This document shows positions 7,460 through 15,468 of a DNA stretch of 64,000 nt, in pieces; position 1 is the first letter of the stretch, and each line of letters opens with the position of its first letter. Source of the DNA: an uncultured Alphaproteobacteria bacterium (GTDB taxonomy: Bacteria; Pseudomonadota; Alphaproteobacteria; Micropepsales; Micropepsaceae); NCBI GenBank assembly GCA_903897605.1, contig CAIUCH010000013.1, positions 29,356 to 93,355 on the forward strand, written 5' to 3'. Under the pieces are notes generated by a model. It saw only the letters and a list, made by a program, of their open reading frames with translations, was not told where the DNA came from and searched no databases. The translations under genes were made by a program, and so were the position numbers.

Positions 7460-8401
7460 ATGAAACGCCGGGATTTTCTCACCACCGCCATTGCCACCGC
7501 CGCCGCAGCCGCCGCCGCCAACATTCCTGCTGCCGCGCAGGCGGCCCGCAAAGGCTTCGACTTCATCCAGGTCGACGTCTTTACCCAGACGCCGCTGGAA
7601 GGAAATCCGCTGGCGGTCTTTCCCCATGCCCAGGGGATGAGCGATCAGCAGATGCAGGACATCGCGCGCGAGCTCAATCATTCCGAGACCACTTTCATCC
7701 TGCCCGCCACCGCCGGCGGCGACGCCAAGGTGCGCATCTTCGGGCAGAATGCCGAACTTCCTTTTGCCGGCCATCCCACCCTTGGCACCGCCTTCGTGAT
7801 GGCGATGACGCGGCCCGGCAAGACCGCGATGGTGCTGGAAGAAAAAGTCGGGCCGATTCCCGTCTCGCTCGAACGCCGCGCCGACGGCGTGTTCGTCGAG
7901 ATGACGCAGAACGAACCGGTATTCGGCGCCAAGGCCGAGCCCAAGATGGTGGCCGACATGATGGGCTTCGGCGTCGACGAGATCGACAGCCGCTATGCGC
8001 CGCAGATGGTCTCGACCGGATCGAACTTCCTGATCGTGCCGCTGAAAAGCGTTGCGACCCTGGCCAAACTTACCTTGGGCCACCAATTGCCGCCGGAACA
8101 GCGCGCCGTCTTCGGCAACGGCGCTTATTATGTCGTGACCGGCGAAGATCAAGTCGAAAGCCGCATGATGGGCGCCACCAGCGAAGACCCCGCCACCGGC
8201 AGCGCGGTCGGATGCGCCACTGCCTTTTTGATCCAGAACGGCATCAAGAAACCCGACGAGCGCATCGCCATTCGCCAGGGCCGCTTCGTCAACCGGCCAT
8301 CCATTCTTTACGTTCGCGCCGGCCTGGCCAACGGCAAGGCGACCAAAGTGCGCGTCGGCGGCTATGTGGTCGAAGCGATGCGGGGCAAATTCACGGTTTG
8401 A
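7460..8401 (+). CDS. PhzF-family epimerase-like protein with Tat leader (copy 1)
   Basis: This 313-aa protein belongs to the PhzF/diaminopimelate-epimerase fold. Motifs are FTQTPLEGNPLAVF, the catalytic Glu region LNHSETTFI, FAGHPTLGTAFV and SEDPATGSAVG. Such enzymes isomerise small substrates without cofactor. Unusually, it starts with MKRRDFL and an Ala-rich stretch ending AAAQA, a twin-arginine leader, so it is probably exported folded. ATG 7460 follows GGGGGA. A close tandem copy begins 54 nt downstream. The substrate is unknown. Confidence 0.88.
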   Translation: MKRRDFLTTAIATAAAAAAANIPAAAQAARKGFDFIQVDVFTQTPLEGNPLAVFPHAQGMSDQQMQDIARELNHSETTFILPATAGGDAKVRIFGQNAELPFAGHPTLGTAFVMAMTRPGKTAMVLEEKVGPIPVSLERRADGVFVEMTQNEPVFGAKAEPKMVADMMGFGVDEIDSRYAPQMVSTGSNFLIVPLKSVATLAKLTLGHQLPPEQRAVFGNGAYYVVTGEDQVESRMMGATSEDPATGSAVGCATAFLIQNGIKKPDERIAIRQGRFVNRPSILYVRAGLANGKATKVRVGGYVVEAMRGKFTV

Positions 8402-8455
8402 GCGGCTTGAGGCTGCATCAGTGACAGTGACCCAAACACCGATCGGGAGACCGCC

Positions 8456-9388
8456 ATGAAACGCCGGGACTTTCTTGCCACCGCCATCGCCGGCGCCGCC
8501 GCCGCAAGCCTTCCCGCCGCCGCCAAACCGGCGCGAAAAACGTTCGACTTCGTCCAGGTCGACGTCTTCACCCAGACACCGCTGGGGGGAAATCCGCTGG
8601 CGGCCTTTCCCGATGCCCGAGGGATGAGCGATGCGCAGATGCAGAACATCACCCGCGAGCTCAATCATTCCGAGACCACATTCATCCTGCCCGCCACCGC
8701 CGGCGGCGACGCCAAGGTGCGCATTTTCGGCGGTGAAGGCGAGATTCCCTTTTCCGGGCATCCGACGCTTGGCACCGCCTTCGTGATGGCGCTGACCCGG
8801 CCAGGCAAGACGGCGATGGTGCTGGAAGAAGGTGTTGGGCCGATCGCCGTCACCTTGGAGCGCCGCGCCGATGGGCTGTTCGCGGAGATGACACAGACCG
8901 AGCCGGTGTTCGGCCCCAAGGCCGATCCCAAAATGGTCGCCGACGCGTTGGGCTTTTCTGTCGATGAGATCGACAGCCGCTATCCGGTGCAATCAGTTTC
9001 GACCGGCGCGGTCCGGCTGATCATCCCGCTGAAAAGCGCTTCAACCCTGGCCAAGCTCACCTTGGGCCATCAATTGCCGCCAGACCAGCGCGCCATTTTC
9101 AGCAACAGCGATTACTTTGTCGTGACCGGCGAGGACCAGATCGAAGCCCGCTTCCTGGGCTTCAGCAGCGAAGACCCCGCCACTGGCAGCGCGGGCGGTT
9201 GCGCCGCCGCCTATCTAATCCAGTATGGCATCCGCAAACCCGACGAACGCATCGCGATCCATCAAGGCCGCTTCGTCAACCGGCCCAGCATCGTTTACGT
9301 CCGCACCAGCGGCGCCACCGGCAAACCGACCAATGTGCGCGTCGGCGGCTATGTGGTGGAAGCAATGCGGGGCAAATTCACGGTCTGA
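8456..9388 (+). CDS. PhzF-family epimerase-like protein with Tat leader (copy 2)
   Basis: This 310-aa protein is a tandem duplicate of the preceding gene, with nearly the same sequence throughout, including MKRRDFL, LNHSETTFI, FSGHPTLGTAFV and SEDPATGSAGG. Differences are scattered rather than clustered, as expected from an older duplication whose copies are both kept. Both genes even share the C-terminal GGYVVEAMRGKFTV. The ribosome site is GGGAGACCGCC. Both copies look intact, so they may form a heterodimer or have split substrates. Confidence 0.88.
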   Translation: MKRRDFLATAIAGAAAASLPAAAKPARKTFDFVQVDVFTQTPLGGNPLAAFPDARGMSDAQMQNITRELNHSETTFILPATAGGDAKVRIFGGEGEIPFSGHPTLGTAFVMALTRPGKTAMVLEEGVGPIAVTLERRADGLFAEMTQTEPVFGPKADPKMVADALGFSVDEIDSRYPVQSVSTGAVRLIIPLKSASTLAKLTLGHQLPPDQRAIFSNSDYFVVTGEDQIEARFLGFSSEDPATGSAGGCAAAYLIQYGIRKPDERIAIHQGRFVNRPSIVYVRTSGATGKPTNVRVGGYVVEAMRGKFTV

Positions 9389-9414
9389 GCCTAAATGCTT
9401 CGGAATTTCATGGC

Positions 9415-9449
9415 TTGACATCTTTATACCTTTCGCTGCAAGGTATACA
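9415..9449 (+). promoter_or_regulatory. promoter and palindromic operator of the PadR pair
   Basis: TTGACA (9415-9420) is followed by a perfect 8-bp inverted repeat TATACCTT/AAGGTATA (9425-9432 with 9440-9447, 7-nt centre). The palindrome lies just before the PadR gene and overlaps any -10 element. Sites of this form are typical for autoregulated PadR-type repressors, so binding by the adjacent product is the natural inference. The exact -10 is not clear. Confidence 0.7.
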
Positions 9450-9476
9450 TGCATTGCGCTGAGATGTATGCGGACC

Positions 9477-9821
9477 ATGACCAATCCCAGCTTCATGAAT
9501 GGTGTACCGGAACTTTTGATCCTGCGCACCCTCGAGTCGGGCGAGATGTATGGCTACGAGCTGATGCAAGCGATCCGCTCCAGAACCAATCAGGCGATCA
9601 GCATCGGCGAAGGCGTGGTCTATCCCGCGCTCCATGCGCTCGAAAGCGAAGGCATGCTGAAATCCCGCCGCAAGCTCGTGAGCGGGCGCACGCGTGTCTA
9701 TTACGCGCTCACCCGCAAGGGCGAAAAACGTCTAACCGGCCTTGTCCGGCACTGGCAGCACATCACCGAAGCCATAGGCCTTGCGATAGGAGGAACAGCC
9801 CATGCCGCAACCACGCCTTGA
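9477..9821 (+). CDS. PadR-family transcriptional regulator
   Basis: This 114-aa winged-helix repressor has the family opening NGVPELLILRTLESGEMYGYEL and the wing segment LVSGRTRVYYALTRKG. ATG 9477 gives the conserved N-terminus; an in-frame ATG at 9468 has a closer GAG and could be used instead. It overlaps the next gene by 20 nt, so the two are co-translated. PadR proteins paired with a HAAS-domain membrane protein are a known arrangement in which the repressor is thought to respond to envelope or drug signals. A palindromic operator lies upstream. Confidence 0.9.
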   Translation: MTNPSFMNGVPELLILRTLESGEMYGYELMQAIRSRTNQAISIGEGVVYPALHALESEGMLKSRRKLVSGRTRVYYALTRKGEKRLTGLVRHWQHITEAIGLAIGGTAHAATTP

Positions 9822-10551
9822 CCGATTGTCCGAACGCCTGCTCCATGCCGGCATCGCGCCCCGCCATGTCCGCCGTTATGTCCGCGAGCTTTCCGATCAT
9901 TTCGACGATCTGGTGCGCGAGGAAAGTGCGAGTGGCGCGGCCCGCGAACTCGCCGAAACCAGGGCGTTGTCGCGCCTCGGCCATGACGAGGATCTGGCCA
10001 ACGCCATGCTGTCGCGGCCCGAGATGCGTTCGCTTACCGCGCGCTTTCCCTGGGCGGTGTTCGGCTTGGGTCCAATTGCACTGCTGGCGCTAAGCTTCGC
10101 GGCGGCGCTTGGCGTTGAGATGGGAATTATCGAATCCGCTCGCGTTTGGGCGCCTCTTTTCGGCATCACGCCTGGCCCAGTCGCCGCAAAAGGATTCACG
10201 CAGGCGTTGCTGGTTTGGAACACGCTCGCGATGTATGGCGCGCCGCTTCTGTTCGCGTGGCTGTTGTATTGGATCGGCTCGCGGCAACGGATGCCCAGAG
10301 CATGGATCATCGCCGGCATTACCACTGTCTGCATCCTGGGTGGCTTTCAGAACCTGGTCTTCTACGACACCGGATGCAGGGGCTGCGGCGTGCTGATGGT
10401 CGGGTCGGCGCTTATTCCGCCTTTCCAGCACTTTGCGGAAGGTTTGGCCCGCGCCGCCATGAATCTCGCCATCGCGGGCGGCGTCTGGTGGTGGCTCACA
10501 GCGCGAAAGAAGGCTTCAACCGCCGTGGAGCTGCACACCGCGCGGATATAG
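9802..10551 (+). CDS. HAAS-domain membrane protein partner of PadR
   Basis: This 249-aa protein has an N-terminal helical domain (residues 1-75, with HVRRYVRELSDHFDDLVREE) typical of HAAS/DUF1700-like signalling proteins. Four hydrophobic segments follow, at about 85-105, 130-155, 165-185 and 215-235. A cysteine-rich loop (CRGCG) lies between the third and fourth. It overlaps the PadR gene and is probably the membrane partner that conveys or receives the signal. The function of the pair is not known from sequence. Confidence 0.75.
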   Translation: MPQPRLDRLSERLLHAGIAPRHVRRYVRELSDHFDDLVREESASGAARELAETRALSRLGHDEDLANAMLSRPEMRSLTARFPWAVFGLGPIALLALSFAAALGVEMGIIESARVWAPLFGITPGPVAAKGFTQALLVWNTLAMYGAPLLFAWLLYWIGSRQRMPRAWIIAGITTVCILGGFQNLVFYDTGCRGCGVLMVGSALIPPFQHFAEGLARAAMNLAIAGGVWWWLTARKKASTAVELHTARI

Positions 10552-10581
10552 ATTTTCAAAGGATTGCGGGAGAGCATCGCC

Positions 10582-11622
10582 ATGTCGCTTCGCGCTTTAG
10601 GCTGTTCTTTGGCGTTTGCCACGTTTGCTTGGCTTCCCGTACATGCGGATGACGGCAAGCTATTCCCGGCCGAAGCCGCGATTCCCAACAGCCGGGTCAT
10701 TCACTTCACATCCGTGATCGACAAAGAGCCCTATACCATTCAGATCAGCATCCCATTCAAGCCCGCACCCAAGTCCGGCTATCCCGTAATGTATGTGCTG
10801 GACGGCGAACTTTATTTCCCAGAGGCCGCCGTCGCAGCTGACTGGCTGGGCGACAAGGCAATTGTGGTGGTGGGCATCGGCCATGATGCGTTGAACGACA
10901 AGGCCGTGATCGCGCGCTATACCCGCCGCGAACCCGAGAATGGCAAACCCCTGGACGGCCTCGCAGCAATCAATACCTTCCAAACCATGCGCAATTACGA
11001 TTTCGGGTGGACGGTCAAGCTCGAACATCGCGCCCCCGCCTTCGTCGAAAAAAATATCGGCCCCGAGACGGGTGATGTAGACGCGTTCCTCCAGGTGATA
11101 GAGAAAGAGATCAAATCGCGGGTCGAGGCGATGGTCCCCATCGACCGCAGCAATCAAGCCCTGTTTGGCCACTCTCTCGGCGGCCTTGCTGTGGTGCGCG
11201 CGCTGTTTACCGAGCCCACCGCCTTTCGCACCTTCATCTCCGCCAGTCCTTCACTCTGGTACGATGGCGGTACAGTTCTCGCGAGCGAAAAACAATTCGC
11301 CGATGCAGTAACAGCCAGGCGCATCGCGCCGCGCATACTTGTCACAGTGGGTGCGCGAGAACCGGACAATTTGGCGCCAACCAAGAACGACCTGGTCAAA
11401 TACACGCCAGCACAGCGCGCGGAAATCGCGCCCTATGGGAAGATGCTGGGTACCTGGCCGGGCATGATCTCCGGCGCGCGCGAATTGGCAGCGCGGTTGA
11501 AGGCTTTGCAAGGAAAACCGGGCTACACGGTGGATTACCAGTTGATTGCGGACCAGAATCACCCCAGCTCCGCCTATGTCGCCATAATCCGCGCCATACC
11601 GTTCGCGTTTCTGGAGAAGTAG
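10582..11622 (+). CDS. exported esterase-like alpha/beta hydrolase
   Basis: This 346-aa protein has a signal peptide (residues 1-23, cleaved near VHA) and the fold of the esterase D/BesA type. The hallmarks are YPVMYVLDGELYF near the N-terminus and the nucleophile elbow GHSLGG. The late histidine is probably in QNHPSSAY. Members hydrolyse siderophore esters, S-formylglutathione or other esters. No siderophore genes are nearby, so the substrate is open. ATG 10582 is preferred over the in-frame TTG at 10564 because GGGAGAG sits 8 nt upstream. It follows the PadR/HAAS pair by 30 nt and may share its transcript. Confidence 0.8.
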   Translation: MSLRALGCSLAFATFAWLPVHADDGKLFPAEAAIPNSRVIHFTSVIDKEPYTIQISIPFKPAPKSGYPVMYVLDGELYFPEAAVAADWLGDKAIVVVGIGHDALNDKAVIARYTRREPENGKPLDGLAAINTFQTMRNYDFGWTVKLEHRAPAFVEKNIGPETGDVDAFLQVIEKEIKSRVEAMVPIDRSNQALFGHSLGGLAVVRALFTEPTAFRTFISASPSLWYDGGTVLASEKQFADAVTARRIAPRILVTVGAREPDNLAPTKNDLVKYTPAQRAEIAPYGKMLGTWPGMISGARELAARLKALQGKPGYTVDYQLIADQNHPSSAYVAIIRAIPFAFLEK

Positions 11623-11671
11623 CGCCTACAACGGGCTTACACAAATGGCCGATGATGGGGAGGTCATACGC

Positions 11672-12589
11672 ATGCGGCATCTCATCTTGATCGTGCTGCT
11701 GGCCGTTTCCGTCCTCTCACGGCCGGCTCAGGCACAGACGCGGCCCGACTGGTCGGCGGATTGCAAACTGGAGCGCCTGGCGGAGCTGCCCATGACGATG
11801 AAATCCGGTCATGTTGTCATACCGGCCTCGGTAAACGGCAAAGACGTGACCTTGGGCATCGACACTGGCGGTCCTTTTTCCAGCCTCAGTTTGGCGGCGG
11901 CCCACCGGATCGGGAATGTCGGTCATCGGGACGATTTGCGGCTCGGCGATCATGAGTTGGACAGGGTCTATATGGGGTGGATGGAGTCCTTCCCCGGTGT
12001 CGACGGCCTGATCGCGCCGGACGTCTTGAGCCGGTATGATGTGGAGTTCGATTTCGGCGCGGGGACATTCCGTCTGTTCAAGCCCCATCCCTGCGCCGAT
12101 CGCGTGGTGACCTGGACCGGCTCCACGACCGTCATGCGGTTCACGCTCACCGATGATGGCCATGTGCGCGTGCCGGTGACGCTCGATGGCCGGAGCATCT
12201 ACGCCATTCTTGATACAGGGGCGCCGATATCGATCCTCAGCATGCAGGATGCGGGCAGGATGTTTGGCATCACGCCAGACAACGTCAATATCGAAGCGGC
12301 AAAGACGACGGTGTCAGGCCTTTGGAGCAACCTGCATCTGGCGCCCTATGCGTCCGGTGTCTGGAACGCGCCGTCCAGAGCAGTCAGCGCCTTTGCCTAT
12401 CCCTTCAAGGCGATGCGCATGGGCGACCTATCGCTCAGCGATCCACCGATCAAGGTGATGGAGGGGCGCAATTTTCTGGGAAGCGATTCCGCCTCCCTGT
12501 TGCTGGGCAATGACGTGCTATCGCGCTTTCATCTTTACATCGCGTATCACGATCAGAATCTCTACATCACCGATGCCGAGGCTCCTTGA
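11672..12589 (+). CDS. exported double-domain retropepsin-like aspartic protease
   Basis: This 305-aa protein has a signal peptide (about 22 residues, ending AQA) and two aspartic-protease half motifs, LGIDTGGPFSSL (Asp64) and AILDTGAPISIL (Asp181). Most bacterial retropepsin-like proteins have one DTG and dimerise; here two lobes lie in one chain, like a pepsin-type monomer. A Cys pair (31 and 141) could bridge the lobes. ATG 11672 follows GGGGAGG; an upstream ATG at 11645 is in frame but gives a poor leader. The peptide substrate is unknown. Confidence 0.8.
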   Translation: MRHLILIVLLAVSVLSRPAQAQTRPDWSADCKLERLAELPMTMKSGHVVIPASVNGKDVTLGIDTGGPFSSLSLAAAHRIGNVGHRDDLRLGDHELDRVYMGWMESFPGVDGLIAPDVLSRYDVEFDFGAGTFRLFKPHPCADRVVTWTGSTTVMRFTLTDDGHVRVPVTLDGRSIYAILDTGAPISILSMQDAGRMFGITPDNVNIEAAKTTVSGLWSNLHLAPYASGVWNAPSRAVSAFAYPFKAMRMGDLSLSDPPIKVMEGRNFLGSDSASLLLGNDVLSRFHLYIAYHDQNLYITDAEAP

Positions 12590-12597
12590 TCGGCAAT

Positions 12598-12618
12598 CCG
12601 CGCGCCCTAATCGCGCGG
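12598..12618 (+). terminator. stem-loop after the protease gene
   Basis: CCGCGCG/CGCGCGG forms a perfect 7-bp stem with a 7-nt loop, 9 nt after the stop codon of the protease gene. No T-tract follows, so it may act as a Rho-assisted or mRNA-protecting hairpin rather than a classical terminator. Confidence 0.35.
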
Positions 12619-12787
12619 GCCTGCATTGGCCACCGCGCCGGGCGCCCCCTGCCCGTGCGCCGCGCCTCCGTGCCGCAAACTGCCGGTTTATGTCTTGACA
12701 GTCCGTTCGGGCCCTTCTCTGCTACGGGCTCCAATTTCCTGCGTGCTGCGCTGCAGCGATAAATCAAACAAACGACGGAGAACCCTC

Positions 12788-13654
12788 ATGTGCGATGATC
12801 TGATCCATCCCGGCCTGGTCACGGATACCCGCCTGTCGCGGCGCAGCTTTGGCGCCATGGCGCTGGGCGCCGGCGCGGCGGCGGCAAGCCCGGCGCTCGC
12901 CCAAAGCAATGTCACCGAGACCGACGTGACGGTGAAAACCGCCGACGGCAATTGCGACGCGGTGCTGTTTCATCCCACCGCCCAGGGCACCCATCCCGCC
13001 GTGCTGATCTGGCCCGACATCATGGGCCTGCGTCCCGCCTTCCGCGACATGGGCCGCCGCCTGTCGGAAATGGGCTATGTCGTGCTGGTGCCCAATCCCT
13101 TCTACCGCTCGGCCAAGGCGCCGGTGATCGGCGACAATTTCGATTTCAACAATCCGGAACAGCGCGCGCGCCTGTTCGGCTTTCGCGCCGCGATGACGGA
13201 CGACGGCATCGACAGCGACGCCAAGGCCTTTGTCGCCTTCCTCGATGCCCAGCCCCAGACCGCCAAGGGCAAGAAGGCCGGCGTGCAGGGCTATTGCATG
13301 GGCGGCGCATTGTCGTTCCGCACGGCGGCGGCGGTGCCCGGCCGCATCGCGGCGGTGGGCAGCTTTCATGGCGGCAACGGGATGGTGACCGAGGATGCCG
13401 ACAGCCCGCATCTGCTGATCGCCAAGACCAATGCCGCCTATCTGGTCTGCCAGGCGCAGAATGACGACAAGACCGCGCCCACCGTGAAGGACGATCTCAA
13501 AGCCGCCTTCGCCGCCTCCCAGAAAACCGCATCGGTGGAAGTCTATGCCGCCGATCACGGCTGGTGCGTCAAGGGCAGCGCCGTCTACAACGAAGCGGAA
13601 GCCGAACGCGCCTGGTCGAATTTGGGCACGCTCTACAAGACGCAATTGGCCTGA
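12788..13654 (+). CDS. dienelactone hydrolase family protein with Tat leader
   Basis: This 288-aa alpha/beta hydrolase has a Cys nucleophile in GYCMGG (Cys160) and a His in AADHGWCV, as in carboxymethylenebutenolidases. The N-terminus (LSRRSFGAMALGAGAAAASPALA) is a twin-arginine leader, which is unusual for a family that acts mainly in the cytosol. ATG 12788 has ACGGAGAA upstream. A related Tat-leader paralogue is at 57744-58664. The natural substrate is unknown. Confidence 0.9.
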   Translation: MCDDLIHPGLVTDTRLSRRSFGAMALGAGAAAASPALAQSNVTETDVTVKTADGNCDAVLFHPTAQGTHPAVLIWPDIMGLRPAFRDMGRRLSEMGYVVLVPNPFYRSAKAPVIGDNFDFNNPEQRARLFGFRAAMTDDGIDSDAKAFVAFLDAQPQTAKGKKAGVQGYCMGGALSFRTAAAVPGRIAAVGSFHGGNGMVTEDADSPHLLIAKTNAAYLVCQAQNDDKTAPTVKDDLKAAFAASQKTASVEVYAADHGWCVKGSAVYNEAEAERAWSNLGTLYKTQLA

Positions 13655-13707
13655 GAGCACGGCGCGGGCAGGATAAAGCCACCCAAGATCGAAAGACAGG
13701 AGCCTCC

Positions 13708-14178
13708 ATGAAATGCCCAAACTGCGATGCCGAGCTGGAACTGAAGAAGCGCGACGGTGTCGATATGGAAATCTGTCCCTCATGCCAGGGCATGTGGCTT
13801 AGCTGCCAGGAGCTGACGCAGCTTGAGGACGAGGTCTTCGATTTCGGCGACGATGAAAAGGGCAGCCTGATGCTTGGCAGCGAGCCGACTGCGCGCAACT
13901 GCCCACAATGCGCCAAGCCCATGCGCGGCTTTCAATACCGGCTTTACGACCTCGAAATGGATTTTTGCGAGGACCAGCACGGCTATTGGCTTGAAGCGGA
14001 CGAGGACAAACGGGTTCTCGAACGCATGAAAGAGGAAGAGAAAAATCTCGGCAGGAAAGTTCTCGCCGAGGACAGATGGGCGGCCCATCTTAAATATCTG
14101 CGGTCAGGGTCTTTCCTGGACAGGATTCGCGATTTGGCCACGGTTGCGATGGATCCCAAACCGAAGCCCGCATTTTAA
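13708..14178 (+). CDS. zinc-ribbon (TFIIB-type) protein
   Basis: This 156-aa protein has two related metal-binding halves. The first is CPNCDAELELKKR...ICPSCQGMW, the second CPQCAKPM...DFCEDQHGYWLEADE. The first is a complete CxxC/CxxC zinc ribbon of the zf-TFIIB family; the second has CxxC plus C..H. A charged coiled helix follows (RVLERMKEEEKNLGRKV). The role of these small proteins is unknown; they may bind nucleic acid or buffer metal. AGGAGCCTCC precedes ATG 13708, so the start is firm. Confidence 0.85.
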   Translation: MKCPNCDAELELKKRDGVDMEICPSCQGMWLSCQELTQLEDEVFDFGDDEKGSLMLGSEPTARNCPQCAKPMRGFQYRLYDLEMDFCEDQHGYWLEADEDKRVLERMKEEEKNLGRKVLAEDRWAAHLKYLRSGSFLDRIRDLATVAMDPKPKPAF

Positions 14179-14248
14179 GTTGGACCATGTCAGGCCGATG
14201 CGCGGGATTGCGGCGGCCGTTCAACATGGCGGCCACCCGCTAGCGGCC

Positions 14249-15307
14249 TTATTGCTGCCCCAGGCCGCGGCGCAAGGCGCTTTGCCATAGCGCTTTGAAT
14301 TGAACCGTCGCGCGCGCGTCCGGCGCCACGATGTCGAAACCGTGATAGGCGCCCGGCACGACGAACAACTCGGTGCTCACGCCCGACAAAGCAAGCCGCT
14401 TGGCGTACTCCATGTCTTCTTCGCAGAAAAGATCGATCGAGCCGATGCCGATGAAAGTGGGTGGAAGCCCGCTCAGATCCTTCACTCGGGCCGGAACCGA
14501 GCCCGGCGGAACCGACGCCGACCCCGCTGGAACGCCAAGCAGGGATGACCAGCCAAATTTGTTCGCCGCTTCGGTCCACACGAAATGGCCGATATGGGAT
14601 GGCACCCGATGGGTGCTGCCCGTCCGGTCATCCAGCATCGGATAGATCAGGCACTGAAAAGCGATTGCGAATTCTTTTCGATCCCGCGCCGCAATCGCCA
14701 ACATCGCGGCATGACCGCCGCCGGCACTGTCGCCGCAGATCGCGATCTTGGCCGCGTCGACGCCAAGCTGCCCGGCATTCTTGTGTAGCCAGGCCAACGC
14801 CGCATAATTCTGTTCCAGCGAGGTTGGAAAAACCGCTTCCGGGGCCAGCGTATAGTCCACCGAAACCACCAGGCCTTCGGTGCTTTTGGCGATCTCCTGC
14901 GCAAGCCTGACACTCGTGCCGGCTGTCCCCAAGACATATCCGCCGCCATGGATATAGATGACAGCAGGCTTGTTTTTCTGAGCCGGCTTGGGATCGATGA
15001 TCAAGACGGCAACGTCCCCGCCCCGGCCAGGGACCTTCGCTTTGCGGGGCTGAAGTTCAGGCGCACTCAGTGTCGGGCTGAGTGCGTCCCGCGCGCGCAT
15101 CGCCGCCAGATTGCCGGCATTTGGCGCGTCGAAGCCCCCGGGCCAATTCTTGAGCGGCGCGGCAAGTTCGGGATCGACATAGGCATACGGATCGATGTTG
15201 CCCGCTGGCGCCGCCTGCGCATTTTGCACGCTCGCCGCGCTCACCAATAACGGCGCCAAACCCGCGCGTCCGACAAAGCCGCGCCTGGTCAATTCGGGTG
15301 TGCCCAT
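14249..15307 (-). CDS. hormone-sensitive-lipase-family esterase with Tat leader
   Basis: This 352-aa carboxylesterase of family IV has an oxyanion motif HGGGYVLG, nucleophile Ser in GDSAGGG, Asp in GSIDLFCEED and His in GAYHGFD. The N-terminus LTRRGFVGRAGLAPLLVSAA is a twin-arginine leader, so it is predicted to be periplasmic. It should act on short-chain esters. It is divergent from the VOC-family gene at 15469. Confidence 0.9.
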   Translation of the reverse strand: MGTPELTRRGFVGRAGLAPLLVSAASVQNAQAAPAGNIDPYAYVDPELAAPLKNWPGGFDAPNAGNLAAMRARDALSPTLSAPELQPRKAKVPGRGGDVAVLIIDPKPAQKNKPAVIYIHGGGYVLGTAGTSVRLAQEIAKSTEGLVVSVDYTLAPEAVFPTSLEQNYAALAWLHKNAGQLGVDAAKIAICGDSAGGGHAAMLAIAARDRKEFAIAFQCLIYPMLDDRTGSTHRVPSHIGHFVWTEAANKFGWSSLLGVPAGSASVPPGSVPARVKDLSGLPPTFIGIGSIDLFCEEDMEYAKRLALSGVSTELFVVPGAYHGFDIVAPDARATVQFKALWQSALRRGLGQQ

Positions 15308-15468
15308 CTTAATCCTCCTTGACAGGGCGCAAACGGTACAAGAACAAAATAGCGGCTGTCGAGGGGCGGTGCCCCTTTGACGAACTCTCGGCGATGGCGG
15401 CGATTGAAAAAGCCGCGCGCGAAGGCGAGATTTGGGCGGCCAGACGGGACCACAAAGGAGAACACATC

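Noticed and set aside
7208..8992. A 594-codon minus-strand frame across the PhzF genes
   Set aside because: The repeated appearance mirrors the tandem PhzF duplication on the other strand; no ribosome site or domain.
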